DNA from: Cyanobacteria bacterium UBA6984
GTDB taxonomy: Bacteria; Cyanobacteriota; Vampirovibrionia; Gastranaerophilales; Gastranaerophilaceae
DNA length: 32,182 bases
Reading direction: 5' to 3'
NCBI GenBank assembly: GCA_002450015.1
Contig: DJYG01000058.1
Coordinates: 1-32,182, forward strand
A program made the position numbers and the translations under genes. Shown one piece after another: positions 24,599-32,034 of this stretch (position 1 is its first letter; each line of letters begins with the position of its first letter). The notes beneath the pieces are model-generated. The model ran no database searches. It was given only the letters and a program-made list of their open reading frames with translations, and had not been told where the DNA came from.

Positions 24599-24628
24599 AA
24601 AGGCGCGGCTTTATGCAACCACGCCTTT
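24599..24628. terminator. Bidirectional terminator between convergent genes
   Basis: AAAGGCGCGG (24599-24608) pairs with CCACGCCTTT (24619-24628) with one mismatch. T- and A-rich flanks lie on both sides, serving the DUF378 gene and the leftward repeat gene. Confidence 0.7.
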
Positions 24629-24652
24629 GTTGTATTATTAACTAAATTTTTA

Positions 24653-24997
24653 TTACGCAAACAAGTCTAATCTGCGTTCTTGTTCTGTCATTTCTTCCGC
24701 TGTTTTTGGTCTTCTTTGTTCAGCTCTTGCAACATCTTCCGGTCTTTCACCCATTTCTCTTGGACGAGTTTCATATCTTGCTGTTGTAGGATATGAAGGT
24801 GTTTCTGCCTGAGCTTTGCGGTAATATTCAGCCTGCTGTTCCCTTGTTGGAACTTCCCAAGGTTTTTCACCCATTTCTCGACCTCTATATTCATTTGCAT
24901 GAGGATTTGTAGTTTTTGGTCTTCTTGCAACATCTTCCGGTCTTTCACCCATTTCTCTGTGATAGCCTGAACTATAATTTTGAATACCTACAAACAT
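24653..24997 (-). CDS. Short protein with REMGERPEDVAR repeats
   Basis: 114 residues from the ATG at 24997; AGGAG lies 8 nt upstream, and the frame opens one codon earlier at a TTG. It contains three copies of an approximately 12-residue unit: REMGERPEDVAR (15-26), REMGEKPWEVPT (about 40-51) and REMGERPEDVAR (about 79-90). These are separated by polar Pro/Tyr/Gln-rich linkers with RRPKT following the outer two. There is no signal peptide or membrane segment. It is probably disordered, with the units as linear binding motifs. I do not recognise the family. It lies in the same orientation as the coiled-coil gene 25231-27036 but is separated from it by a terminator. Confidence 0.7.
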   Translation of the reverse strand: MFVGIQNYSSGYHREMGERPEDVARRPKTTNPHANEYRGREMGEKPWEVPTREQQAEYYRKAQAETPSYPTTARYETRPREMGERPEDVARAEQRRPKTAEEMTEQERRLDLFA

Positions 24998-25172
24998 CAA
25001 AAAATCTCCTATATAAAATATTACACTATTTTCCTACCTACAACATGATTAAGTTGTTTTTTCTTAAAAAATTGCTTTCTTTTTTAACTTGTTTTTACAA
25101 TCCGTAACATGCTTTTCACATTTTTTTACTATTTTCATTGCTTATTTTTATAATTACAATGAAATACTCAAA

Positions 25173-25207
25173 TAATAAAAGTTGGACAAATTGCCCAACT
25201 TTTATTA
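25173..25207 (-). terminator. Terminator of the 25231-27036 gene
   Basis: TAATAAAAGTTGG (25173-25185) and CCAACTTTTATTA (25195-25207) form a perfect 13-bp stem. T-rich sequence continues leftward. The rest of 24998-25230 holds the upstream region of the repeat gene and nothing else I can name. Confidence 0.75.
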
Positions 25208-25230
25208 TATTAATAATTTTTATCTTTATG

Positions 25231-27036
25231 TTAATGTCTTCGACTTGCTCGTCCGTCAAACCATTGTTTCCATTTGCCTTCTTCAGCTTTACCATCAACG
25301 GCAGTTGTACTTTGTTCTGTAGGCTTATATTTATCTAAATCTACAGGAACTTTTACTTCTTGACCTGCTAAAAAGTATTGCTTACCATTTCTTGTTTTTG
25401 TTTTATTTTCGGCTAAGAAGTCTGTTTTAATTGCATTATAAACTTCTTCACCATATTCTTTTTTGGTAATGCCCATTCTTTCTAAAACATTATCAATAGT
25501 TTCACTAAATTTTACATTTGTTGTAGTATAAGCTTTATCATTTTTATATGTCACACCTTGGTCATACGTTTTTTCGCCATCAGTACGGGAAATTAAACCA
25601 TTAGTTTCTTTTCCTTCAGTGTTATAATTTACCATTGTTGTTGCACCGTCGCCACGGTAATTTACACTTGTTTTACTCTTATCGTTGTTATATGATGTAA
25701 CATTAGTAGCTTTTCCGTCTTTTTCAGTAACTTCTGTTCTAGAATTATCTATGCTACTATAATCTATCTTAGTAGTTGAACCATCTTTATTTGTAATAAC
25801 AGAACTTTTTTGAGATGTTTTTTCTATACCATTACCACCATAAGTTGTAGTAGTAGTCTTCATATCACCACCACCAGGAGTTTTATTACTACGTACTTCT
25901 GCAGAAGAAGTCATGTCACCAGCTTTTATGGTTGATGTTTCTAAAGTAACACCTTTTCCTTCACGTTTTTCACTTATTGTTGTGGTACCATCGGAATTAA
26001 AGCTTGTTATTTTGCTACCAAACACATTAGTTTCTACTGAACCTGAATGTTTAAAATCAGCTTTTCCATTTTTAAAGCCCATATCAAAAATTTTAGTATC
26101 CGATACACCTTCAGACTTAAAATTATCTGCAACTTTATATTGTGCATCACTGCCTTTGCCTGTACCTGAAACAGTTACGGTATGTTTTTTACCATCTTTA
26201 TCTTCGTATGTTACAACACCTTTATCTTTGTCAACAGTTATATTTTTTGCATCTTTATCAAGTTTAAGGTCTTTTGTAAATGCTTTTAAAGCTTTTTTAT
26301 CAGCTTTTGCATCTGCTTTTTCAGCTTTTGGGTCGGTAGCTTTGTTTCCGTCAACACCACCTTCTTTCTCTTGACGTTCTTTTTCTTTTGTTTGTGCAGT
26401 TTTTGCATCTGCAATTTCTTGTTCTTTCGCTTTTATAGCATCCATACTATCTTGAATATTTTGTCTTAGAGTTTCAATCTCTAGAGCTTTATCCTCACCT
26501 TGTGAACGAAGCTCTTTTATCTGACGCTGCGCTTCTTTAATAGCGTCTTCCGCTTTCTGTTTGTCTTCTTTGGCAGCTTCTTCAATTTTTTTCAATTCTT
26601 CTTCATATCTTTTATTTTCAGCCTTGAATGCATCATCTAAAATAGCACTTTGCTCTTTGTATGCTTTCATATCGGCTTCATATTGACTTTTTTTATCTGC
26701 ATATTCTTTTTTTACAGCCTCATCTGCATCATCAGCAGGTTTTTTAGGTTCTGTAGGTTCTTTCAAGCCTTCTCGTTTAGCATTTAACTCTCTTAAAGCC
26801 CCGTCGTGATTATCAAATGCAGCCTTAAGATTTCTATTTTGTTCGTCAGTAGCTGCTACAACCTGTCTATTTAAAATGTCTTCATCATTTGTTGTTTTTG
26901 CAACTTGTTCTTGTATTTTTTGAGCCTCAGCCTCATTTTTAGAAACATTTTGCACAGCTGCATTTTGTTTAACTTGCATATCGTGCAATTGCTTAGCCAA
27001 TAAACCTGTATCCTTAGTTATATCTACTCCTGCCAT
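25231..27036 (-). CDS. Large coiled-coil / beta-repeat protein of unknown function
   Basis: 601 residues. Residues about 10-235 are a charged coiled coil (Glu/Lys/Ala-rich, with a PTEPKKPADDADE break near 95). Residues about 240-500 are Gly/Thr/Ser/Asn/Asp-rich with recurring short strands such as SDGTTTIS and KDGSTTKIDY, as in beta-solenoid or repeat adhesin regions. The C-terminal DNVLERMGITKKEYGEEV .. YFLAGQEVKVP resembles a LysM-like wall-binding unit. No N-terminal signal peptide is seen, so export, if any, would need another route. AAAGGAGG lies 7 nt before the ATG. A near-consensus sigma-28 promoter lies at 27090-27116. Surface, motility-associated or secreted structural roles are possible; none is shown. 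Confidence 0.75.
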   Translation of the reverse strand: MAGVDITKDTGLLAKQLHDMQVKQNAAVQNVSKNEAEAQKIQEQVAKTTNDEDILNRQVVAATDEQNRNLKAAFDNHDGALRELNAKREGLKEPTEPKKPADDADEAVKKEYADKKSQYEADMKAYKEQSAILDDAFKAENKRYEEELKKIEEAAKEDKQKAEDAIKEAQRQIKELRSQGEDKALEIETLRQNIQDSMDAIKAKEQEIADAKTAQTKEKERQEKEGGVDGNKATDPKAEKADAKADKKALKAFTKDLKLDKDAKNITVDKDKGVVTYEDKDGKKHTVTVSGTGKGSDAQYKVADNFKSEGVSDTKIFDMGFKNGKADFKHSGSVETNVFGSKITSFNSDGTTTISEKREGKGVTLETSTIKAGDMTSSAEVRSNKTPGGGDMKTTTTTYGGNGIEKTSQKSSVITNKDGSTTKIDYSSIDNSRTEVTEKDGKATNVTSYNNDKSKTSVNYRGDGATTMVNYNTEGKETNGLISRTDGEKTYDQGVTYKNDKAYTTTNVKFSETIDNVLERMGITKKEYGEEVYNAIKTDFLAENKTKTRNGKQYFLAGQEVKVPVDLDKYKPTEQSTTAVDGKAEEGKWKQWFDGRASRRH

Positions 27037-27089
27037 AAAAGCCTCCTTTCGTTTTACACTACTAACCTATTTTTAATCTATTTTTATTG

Positions 27090-27116
27090 TCTTCGGCATT
27101 TTTGGATAAAACTTTA
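27090..27116 (-). promoter_or_regulatory. Sigma-28 (FliA/SigD)-type promoter
   Basis: On the minus strand TAAAGTTT (27116-27109), 11 nt, GCCGAAGA (27097-27090). The FliA consensus is TAAAGTTT-N11-GCCGATAA: the -35 and spacer are exact, and the -10 matches at 6 of 8. It lies 53 nt before the coiled-coil gene. Confidence 0.65.
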
Positions 27117-27130
27117 TAGCACACGCCCAC

Positions 27131-27157
27131 CCACATCACATCATATCATATCATATA
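27131..27157. repeat. Short tandem repeat TCATA/CATCA
   Basis: About five 5-bp units (CATCA-CATCA-TATCA-TATCA-TATAG) in the 306-nt divergent intergenic region 27037-27342. A slippage-prone tract upstream of both promoters could affect spacing, but it lies outside the core elements. Confidence 0.5.
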
Positions 27158-27297
27158 GCAGAGAATAACAATGTTTCGGCTATTTTAAACATAATTTACA
27201 AATCTTAACAAGCCTTGTTCATGTTACGGAATTTTAAGTATATTCACATAACGTGTGTTTAATTAATTTGTTTTTAATTATTTAAACTTGTTCGTGG

Positions 27298-27319
27298 TAT
27301 AATTTTTGTGATACACAAA
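27298..27319 (+). promoter_or_regulatory. -10 element and overlapping palindrome before the permease gene
   Basis: TATAAT (27298-27303) is followed by TTTGTG-ATA-CACAAA (27305-27319), an inverted repeat at the expected transcription start. This placement suits a repressor operator. No good -35 is visible. Confidence 0.4.
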
Positions 27320-27342
27320 TTTAAAAAGAAAAGGATAGAAGA

Positions 27343-28674
27343 ATGGAATTTTTGAGCAATTTAGTAGGAAATAATTCAATAATATTTTCTGCGGTTATTT
27401 TAATTCTTGCATATATTTTTATCGCAACTGAAAAAATACCTAAAGTTACTATCGCATTGATAGGTGCAGCATGTACCATGTTTTTGGGACTTGTTAGTGT
27501 TAACAAAACCCTTCCTGATGGTTCTTTAGATCCGCATTATTTTATTAATTTTGTTGATTTTAACGTAATATTCTTGCTTGTTTCTATGATGATTATTGTA
27601 AACATTTCAACTGAAACAGGTGTGTTCAACTGGATAGCAAATGAACTTTTAAAATTCACTAAAGGACACCCCGTTTGGATTTTAATTGTATTAGCAATAT
27701 TTACAGCAGTTGCATCTGCATTTTTGGACAATGTTACAACTGTTATTTTGATTATGCCTATTACTTTCTATATTGCAGATAAGTTGGAAATTAATCCGGC
27801 TCCGTATTTGATTACAGAAATTTTATCTTCAAATATTGGAGGTACGGCAACATTAATTGGTGATCCTCCAAATATTATTATAGGCAGCGCAGCAGGCTTA
27901 TCATTTATGGATTTTATATTAGAACTTACAGATATTGTATGTTTAATTCTAGCTTTGGTTATTGGAGCAATGATTTTATTTTTCAGAAAACATTTAAAAG
28001 CTGCTCCTGAAAAAATGGCTGAAATTGCAAAATTAGACAACAGTAAAACTATTAAAGATAAAGCAGGCATGATTAGAAGTATTATTGTTTTAGGTCTTGT
28101 AATTTTGGGATTTGTAACACATGATATGACTCATATTCCTGCAAGTTTGTCAGCTATGGCGGGTGCAAGTTTCTTATTATTATTTGAAAAACCTACAAAT
28201 ATTATTAAAGACGTTGAATGGAATACAATATTCTTCTTTATAGGTTTGTTTGTTATTATTGGGGGGTTAGAAGCTTCAGGTGGTATTGCATTAATGGCAA
28301 AATGGTTACTTGATGTTACTAACGGTTCAGAAACTGCTACGGCTATGGTTATTTTGTGGGGTTCAGGTATTTTATCAGGTATTATTGACAATATACCTTA
28401 CACTGTTACTATGGCACCTATGATTGCTAACATTCAATCTGTAATGGGCGCTGAATATGCTCACCCTCTTTGGTGGTGTTTGTCTTTGGGAGCTTGTTTA
28501 GGTGGAAACCTTACAATAATTGGTGCTGCTGCAAATGTTATTGTATCTGAAAATGCAGCTGCAAAAAATCACAAAATTACATTTATGCAGTTCTTGCTGT
28601 ATGGTGCAACAGCTGTATTAATATCATTAACAGCGTCAACAATTTATATTTATTTCAGATTTTTAGTTCATTAA
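27343..28674 (+). CDS. ArsB/NhaD-type (ion transporter superfamily) permease
   Basis: 443 residues with about 11 membrane helices arranged as two inverted repeats. The first repeat has the signature SAFLDNVTTVILIMPIT followed by SSNIGGTATLIGDPPNIIIG. The second has SGIIDNIPYTVTMAPMI and GACLGGNLTIIGAAANVIVS. These paired hairpin/Asn-Pro motifs define the ArsB/NhaD/SLC13-like family, which includes arsenite, Na+/H+ and dicarboxylate carriers. No arsenic genes (arsR, arsA, arsC) are adjacent, so the substrate is open; Na+/H+ exchange or an organic anion is as likely. AAGGAT lies 8 nt before the ATG. It is monocistronic, with a strong terminator. Confidence 0.9.
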   Translation: MEFLSNLVGNNSIIFSAVILILAYIFIATEKIPKVTIALIGAACTMFLGLVSVNKTLPDGSLDPHYFINFVDFNVIFLLVSMMIIVNISTETGVFNWIANELLKFTKGHPVWILIVLAIFTAVASAFLDNVTTVILIMPITFYIADKLEINPAPYLITEILSSNIGGTATLIGDPPNIIIGSAAGLSFMDFILELTDIVCLILALVIGAMILFFRKHLKAAPEKMAEIAKLDNSKTIKDKAGMIRSIIVLGLVILGFVTHDMTHIPASLSAMAGASFLLLFEKPTNIIKDVEWNTIFFFIGLFVIIGGLEASGGIALMAKWLLDVTNGSETATAMVILWGSGILSGIIDNIPYTVTMAPMIANIQSVMGAEYAHPLWWCLSLGACLGGNLTIIGAAANVIVSENAAAKNHKITFMQFLLYGATAVLISLTASTIYIYFRFLVH

Positions 28675-28679
28675 TAATA

Positions 28680-28708
28680 AAAAGTCGGACTTAAAAAGTC
28701 CGACTTTT
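28680..28708 (+). terminator. Terminator after the ArsB/NhaD-type permease
   Basis: AAAAGTCGGACTT, AAA, AAGTCCGACTTTT: a perfect 13-bp stem followed by CTTGT. Confidence 0.9.
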
Positions 28709-28729
28709 CTTGTATAAAGGGATATTAAA

Positions 28730-30367
28730 ATGATTACAACAGAAAATGTTACTGTAAAATTTGGTTCAGAACCACTTTTTGAAAACGTTAATATAAAATT
28801 TTCACCCGGTAATTGTTACGGATTAATCGGAGCAAACGGGGCAGGAAAATCTACTTTTTTAAAAGTTTTGTCAGGTGAATTAGAACCTACTTCAGGTGAA
28901 GTTCATATTAAAAAAGGACAGCGCATTGCGGTTTTAAAACAAAACCACTTTGAATTTGATGAATATACTGTTTTAGATACTGTAATTATGGGACACAAAC
29001 ATCTTTATGATGTTATGAAAGAACGAGAAGCTCTTTATGCAAAAGAAGATTTTAATGATGAAGATGGACTTAGAGTTGCCGATTTGGAAACAGAATTTGC
29101 TGAACTTGACGGATGGCAAGCGGAAGCCAATGCTGCATCATTGCTTTCTGATTTAGGAATTCCTGACGAGTTGCATTACAGCCTGATGAAAGATTTATCA
29201 GGCAGTGAAAAAGTTCGTGTATTGCTTGCTCAAGCTCTTTTTGGAACTCCTGATATTCTTTTAATGGACGAGCCTACAAACCACTTGGATTTAAAAACTA
29301 TTACTTGGCTGGAAGATTTTTTAATTGATTTTCCAAACCTTGTAATCGTAGTTTCGCACGATAGAAAGTTTTTAGATAGAGTTTGTACTCATATTGCAGA
29401 TATTGATTTTAGAAATATAACGCTTTATACAGGTAATTATGCTTTTTGGACACAAGCAAGCGCTTTGATTATGAAACAAAAAGAAGAACGTAACAAAAAA
29501 ATTGAAGAAAAAGCGGAAGAATTTAGGAAATTTATTGCAAGATTTAGTGCAAATGCTTCAAAAGCAAAACAAGCTACGTCACGCAAAAATATGTTGGAAA
29601 AACTTACTCTTGAAGATATTAAGCCTTCTACAAGAAAATATCCAAGTATCAATTTTAAATATTCAAAAGTTCCGGGCAAAGATGTTTTGCACATTCAAGG
29701 TTTAAATAAGTCATTAAATGGTGAATTATTGATTAAAAACTTTTCTCTTGATGTAGTTCAAGGCGAAAAAATAGCGTTTATTGCAAAAAATCCTATAATT
29801 ATTACTACTTTATTCAAAATGCTTGCAGGAGAAATTGAACCGGATAGCGGTGAAATTAATTGGGGTGTTACAGCAACACGTTCATATTATCCGAAAGAAA
29901 ACGGTTATTTATTTGATACAGATTTAGATTTAATTAAATGGCTTGGACAATATTCTCAAGAACAACACATAAGCTATCTTAGAGGTTATCTGGGCAGAAT
30001 GTTATTTTCAGGTGAAGATGCCGAAAAACAAGTTAAAGTTCTATCAGGAGGAGAAAAAGTTCGCTGCATGCTGGCAAAAATGATGATTGCAGAAAGCAAT
30101 GTTCTTATTTTTGACGAACCTACAAACCATTTGGACTTAGAAGCTATTACATCTTTGAATAATGCCTTGATTGATTATACAGGAACTGTTTTGTTTACAT
30201 CACAAGACTACCAATTTATCCAAACGGTTGCCGACAGAATAGTTGAAATTTCACCTTATGGATACATTAACTTCCAAATGAAATATGAAGACTATTTAAA
30301 CAGTCCTGATATTCAAAAAAGACAAGATATGCTATATAATAAATTTGCATCTTCAGGTAAAAAATAA
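28730..30367 (+). CDS. ABC-F family ATPase (YbiT/YkpA-like), second Walker A degenerate
   Basis: 545 residues, two ABC ATPase domains, no membrane segments. ABC-F proteins bind the ribosome E site and tune translation or protect against antibiotics. Domain 1: Walker A GANGAGKS (34-41), signature LSGSE (one change from LSGGE), Walker B LLMDEPTNHLDL. A linker with Lys/Glu-rich helices (about 245-300) follows. Domain 2 has LSGGE and LIFDEPTNHLDL, but its Walker A region reads AKNPIIITT (352-360), with Ile358 where the nucleotide-binding Lys belongs. Some YbiT/YkpA relatives also have a loosened second site, so this may be a subfamily trait. AAAGGGA precedes the ATG. The stop overlaps the aminotransferase start (TAATG). 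No antibiotic-resistance-type extension is evident. Confidence 0.9.
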   Translation: MITTENVTVKFGSEPLFENVNIKFSPGNCYGLIGANGAGKSTFLKVLSGELEPTSGEVHIKKGQRIAVLKQNHFEFDEYTVLDTVIMGHKHLYDVMKEREALYAKEDFNDEDGLRVADLETEFAELDGWQAEANAASLLSDLGIPDELHYSLMKDLSGSEKVRVLLAQALFGTPDILLMDEPTNHLDLKTITWLEDFLIDFPNLVIVVSHDRKFLDRVCTHIADIDFRNITLYTGNYAFWTQASALIMKQKEERNKKIEEKAEEFRKFIARFSANASKAKQATSRKNMLEKLTLEDIKPSTRKYPSINFKYSKVPGKDVLHIQGLNKSLNGELLIKNFSLDVVQGEKIAFIAKNPIIITTLFKMLAGEIEPDSGEINWGVTATRSYYPKENGYLFDTDLDLIKWLGQYSQEQHISYLRGYLGRMLFSGEDAEKQVKVLSGGEKVRCMLAKMMIAESNVLIFDEPTNHLDLEAITSLNNALIDYTGTVLFTSQDYQFIQTVADRIVEISPYGYINFQMKYEDYLNSPDIQKRQDMLYNKFASSGKK

Positions 30368-31425
30368 TGCTTATTGAAAATTTCAAGCTGGAAAACTGGA
30401 TTGCTAAATACGAAAACCTAACAAAATATGATTTGTCACAAACTTGTATTCAAAATTTGACAATAAAAGAACTTGAAAATATTTGTGACTGTGAATTGAA
30501 TTTGAAAAATATTCAACTTGGATATGGAAAATTGTATGGTTCTGAAAATTTAAAACAGGCTATTTGCAACTTGTATGACAATAAAAAGCCAGAAAATATT
30601 ACCGTCACACTTGGTGGTATTGGTGCAAATGAACTTGCATTAAAAACCTTTATAAATTCTAAAGATAAAGTAGTATGCTTAGCTCCTTGCTATCAGCAAT
30701 TATATTCTATTTCTAAATTTTACGGAGCAAATGTTGTACTTACTGATATACAAAATCTTGAAAAAAATGCAAAAGATGCAAAGCTGATTTGTATAAATAA
30801 TCCAAATAATCCAACAGGAACAATATTAACAGATAATGAAATAAATTTAATAATTAATGTTGCAAAAAAAAATAACTCTTATATTTTTGCAGATGAAGCA
30901 TATAGAGGATTAACTTACACAAAATCTTTCGCAGATATTTATGATAAAACCATTGTAACCGGCAGTATGTCAAAAGCATATTCTTTGGCAGGAATTAGAG
31001 TAGGCTGGATTTGCGCACAAAACTTTTTTATTAATAATGTTAATCTTAACAGGCAATACAATACAATAAGTATTAGTGCTATTGATGATGCCATCGCAAC
31101 TTTGGCACTGAATAATCACAAAAAAATTATTAACAGAAATATTAAAATTATAAACAATAATAAAAAAATTGTTGATGATTTTATAAAAAAAACTGGCTAC
31201 TCTTGGCTTTTTGAACCAAATTCAACAGCAATAGGATGTATAAAATATAAGAATTCAGATTTAAATTCTAAAGATTTTTGCAAAAATATCGTTGAAAATA
31301 CAGAAGTCCTACTCGTTCCATCTCATGTATTTGATTGTTCTGAAAATTTCTTTAGGATAGGTTTCGGAATGCAAAAAGAATATTTAATTAAAGCTTTAGA
31401 AAAACTTATTGATTATATTGTTTAA
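30367..31425 (+). CDS. Class I/II (fold type I) PLP-dependent aminotransferase
   Basis: 352 residues. It has CINNPNNPTG (142-151) for cofactor/substrate binding, FADEAYRGL with Asp176 pairing the PLP nitrogen, the PLP lysine in GSMSKAYSLAGIRVGW (Lys203, with Arg211 for phosphate), and a C-terminal FRIGFG with the substrate-carboxylate Arg. It is shorter than aspartate aminotransferase and close to the histidinol-phosphate or MalY/PatB-like size; the exact substrate cannot be read. Its ATG overlaps the ABC-F stop by one base, so the two are translationally coupled, an unusual pairing. The 3' end overlaps the convergent zinc-ribbon gene by 30 nt. Confidence 0.88.
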   Translation: MLIENFKLENWIAKYENLTKYDLSQTCIQNLTIKELENICDCELNLKNIQLGYGKLYGSENLKQAICNLYDNKKPENITVTLGGIGANELALKTFINSKDKVVCLAPCYQQLYSISKFYGANVVLTDIQNLEKNAKDAKLICINNPNNPTGTILTDNEINLIINVAKKNNSYIFADEAYRGLTYTKSFADIYDKTIVTGSMSKAYSLAGIRVGWICAQNFFINNVNLNRQYNTISISAIDDAIATLALNNHKKIINRNIKIINNNKKIVDDFIKKTGYSWLFEPNSTAIGCIKYKNSDLNSKDFCKNIVENTEVLLVPSHVFDCSENFFRIGFGMQKEYLIKALEKLIDYIV

Positions 31426-31911
31426 TATACCTTTTTTATTTGCATTTTTTTGATTTAATTTATGAGAATGCATTTCTTCAAACTCAGAACCCATATTAGC
31501 CTTTAAGTAATCAATGACAGCCTTTGAACGTTCTTCTTCTGTTTTGTATTCAGCTCTAATTTTATCTAATTCACCATAATCAAGGAATTTTCCGCCACAA
31601 CCATAGCATTCATCAATAATAATTTCACCTTTGATACTTGTTGAGTTTTTCATCATCTTCATTCCGCAAACAGGACAAATTCTTTTATATGAAGCATCAA
31701 CATGCTTAAACTCTTTGCCTTCTAAAGCATTTTTGATTTCATCAATTGCTTCATGGTCCTCATCAAATTTTTTAAACTCTCTATTATCAAAAAATATTCC
31801 ACCACAACCGTTTGTACAAATATCAATAAAACATTTAGTTCTTTCTATATATATTTTTTCCATTTCCTTGCCACAAGCAGGACAAACCAATGTTTTTGTA
31901 GAATCAGCCAT
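31396..31911 (-). CDS. Protein with two TFIIB-type zinc ribbons
   Basis: 171 residues from the ATG at 31911, chosen because AAGGAG lies 8 nt upstream; the frame extends three codons to a GTG. It has two zinc ribbons of the zf-TFIIB type: CPACGKEMEK .. CTNGCGGIFFDNREF (about 10-47) and CPVCGMKMMK .. CYGCGGKFLDYGEL (about 80-115), each with the GCGGxFxDxxEL knuckle. A Lys/Asn-rich tail follows. The family is widespread and uncharacterised; it may bind nucleic acid or act as a zinc-dependent chaperone-like factor. It is convergent with and overlaps the aminotransferase gene. Confidence 0.85.
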   Translation of the reverse strand: MADSTKTLVCPACGKEMEKIYIERTKCFIDICTNGCGGIFFDNREFKKFDEDHEAIDEIKNALEGKEFKHVDASYKRICPVCGMKMMKNSTSIKGEIIIDECYGCGGKFLDYGELDKIRAEYKTEEERSKAVIDYLKANMGSEFEEMHSHKLNQKNANKKGILNNIINKFF

Positions 31912-31962
31912 GACGTACACTCCTTACATAATTGTTATTATACTATAAATTTAAAGGCATTT

Positions 31963-31978
31963 TTACAAACATTTGTAA
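31963..31978. promoter_or_regulatory. Palindrome TTACAAA-CA-TTTGTAA
   Basis: Perfect 7-bp arms, in the divergent space between the zinc-ribbon gene and the right-edge promoter. Possible repressor site. Confidence 0.35.
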
Positions 31979-32006
31979 CGAAATGTAACAAGATTAATCA
32001 AAACTC

Positions 32007-32034
32007 TAAAGTTTTTATGTCAACATGCCGATGT
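32007..32034 (+). promoter_or_regulatory. Sigma-28-like promoter for a gene beyond the window
   Basis: TAAAGTTT (32007-32014), 12 nt, GCCGATGT (32027-32034); as TAAA-N16-GCCGATGT it matches the SigD pattern closely. A TATAAT at 32036-32041 overlaps. The remaining 140 bases carry no gene with a ribosome binding site. An ATG at 32157 is open to the edge but unsupported, and a TTGTTC..GAACAA inverted repeat lies at the end. Confidence 0.5.

Noticed and set aside
25913..26374. 153-codon frame on the plus strand
   Set aside because: It is the shadow of the coiled-coil gene; Pro/Ser/Leu-rich composition is what the antisense of Lys/Glu/Gly/Thr codons gives.
27131..27157. Phase-variation switch
   Set aside because: The pentamer tract lies outside the core promoter elements of both divergent genes and is short.
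27343..28674. Arsenite efflux pump ArsB
   Set aside because: The family match is to the whole ArsB/NhaD superfamily and no ars genes are nearby, so arsenite is not supported.
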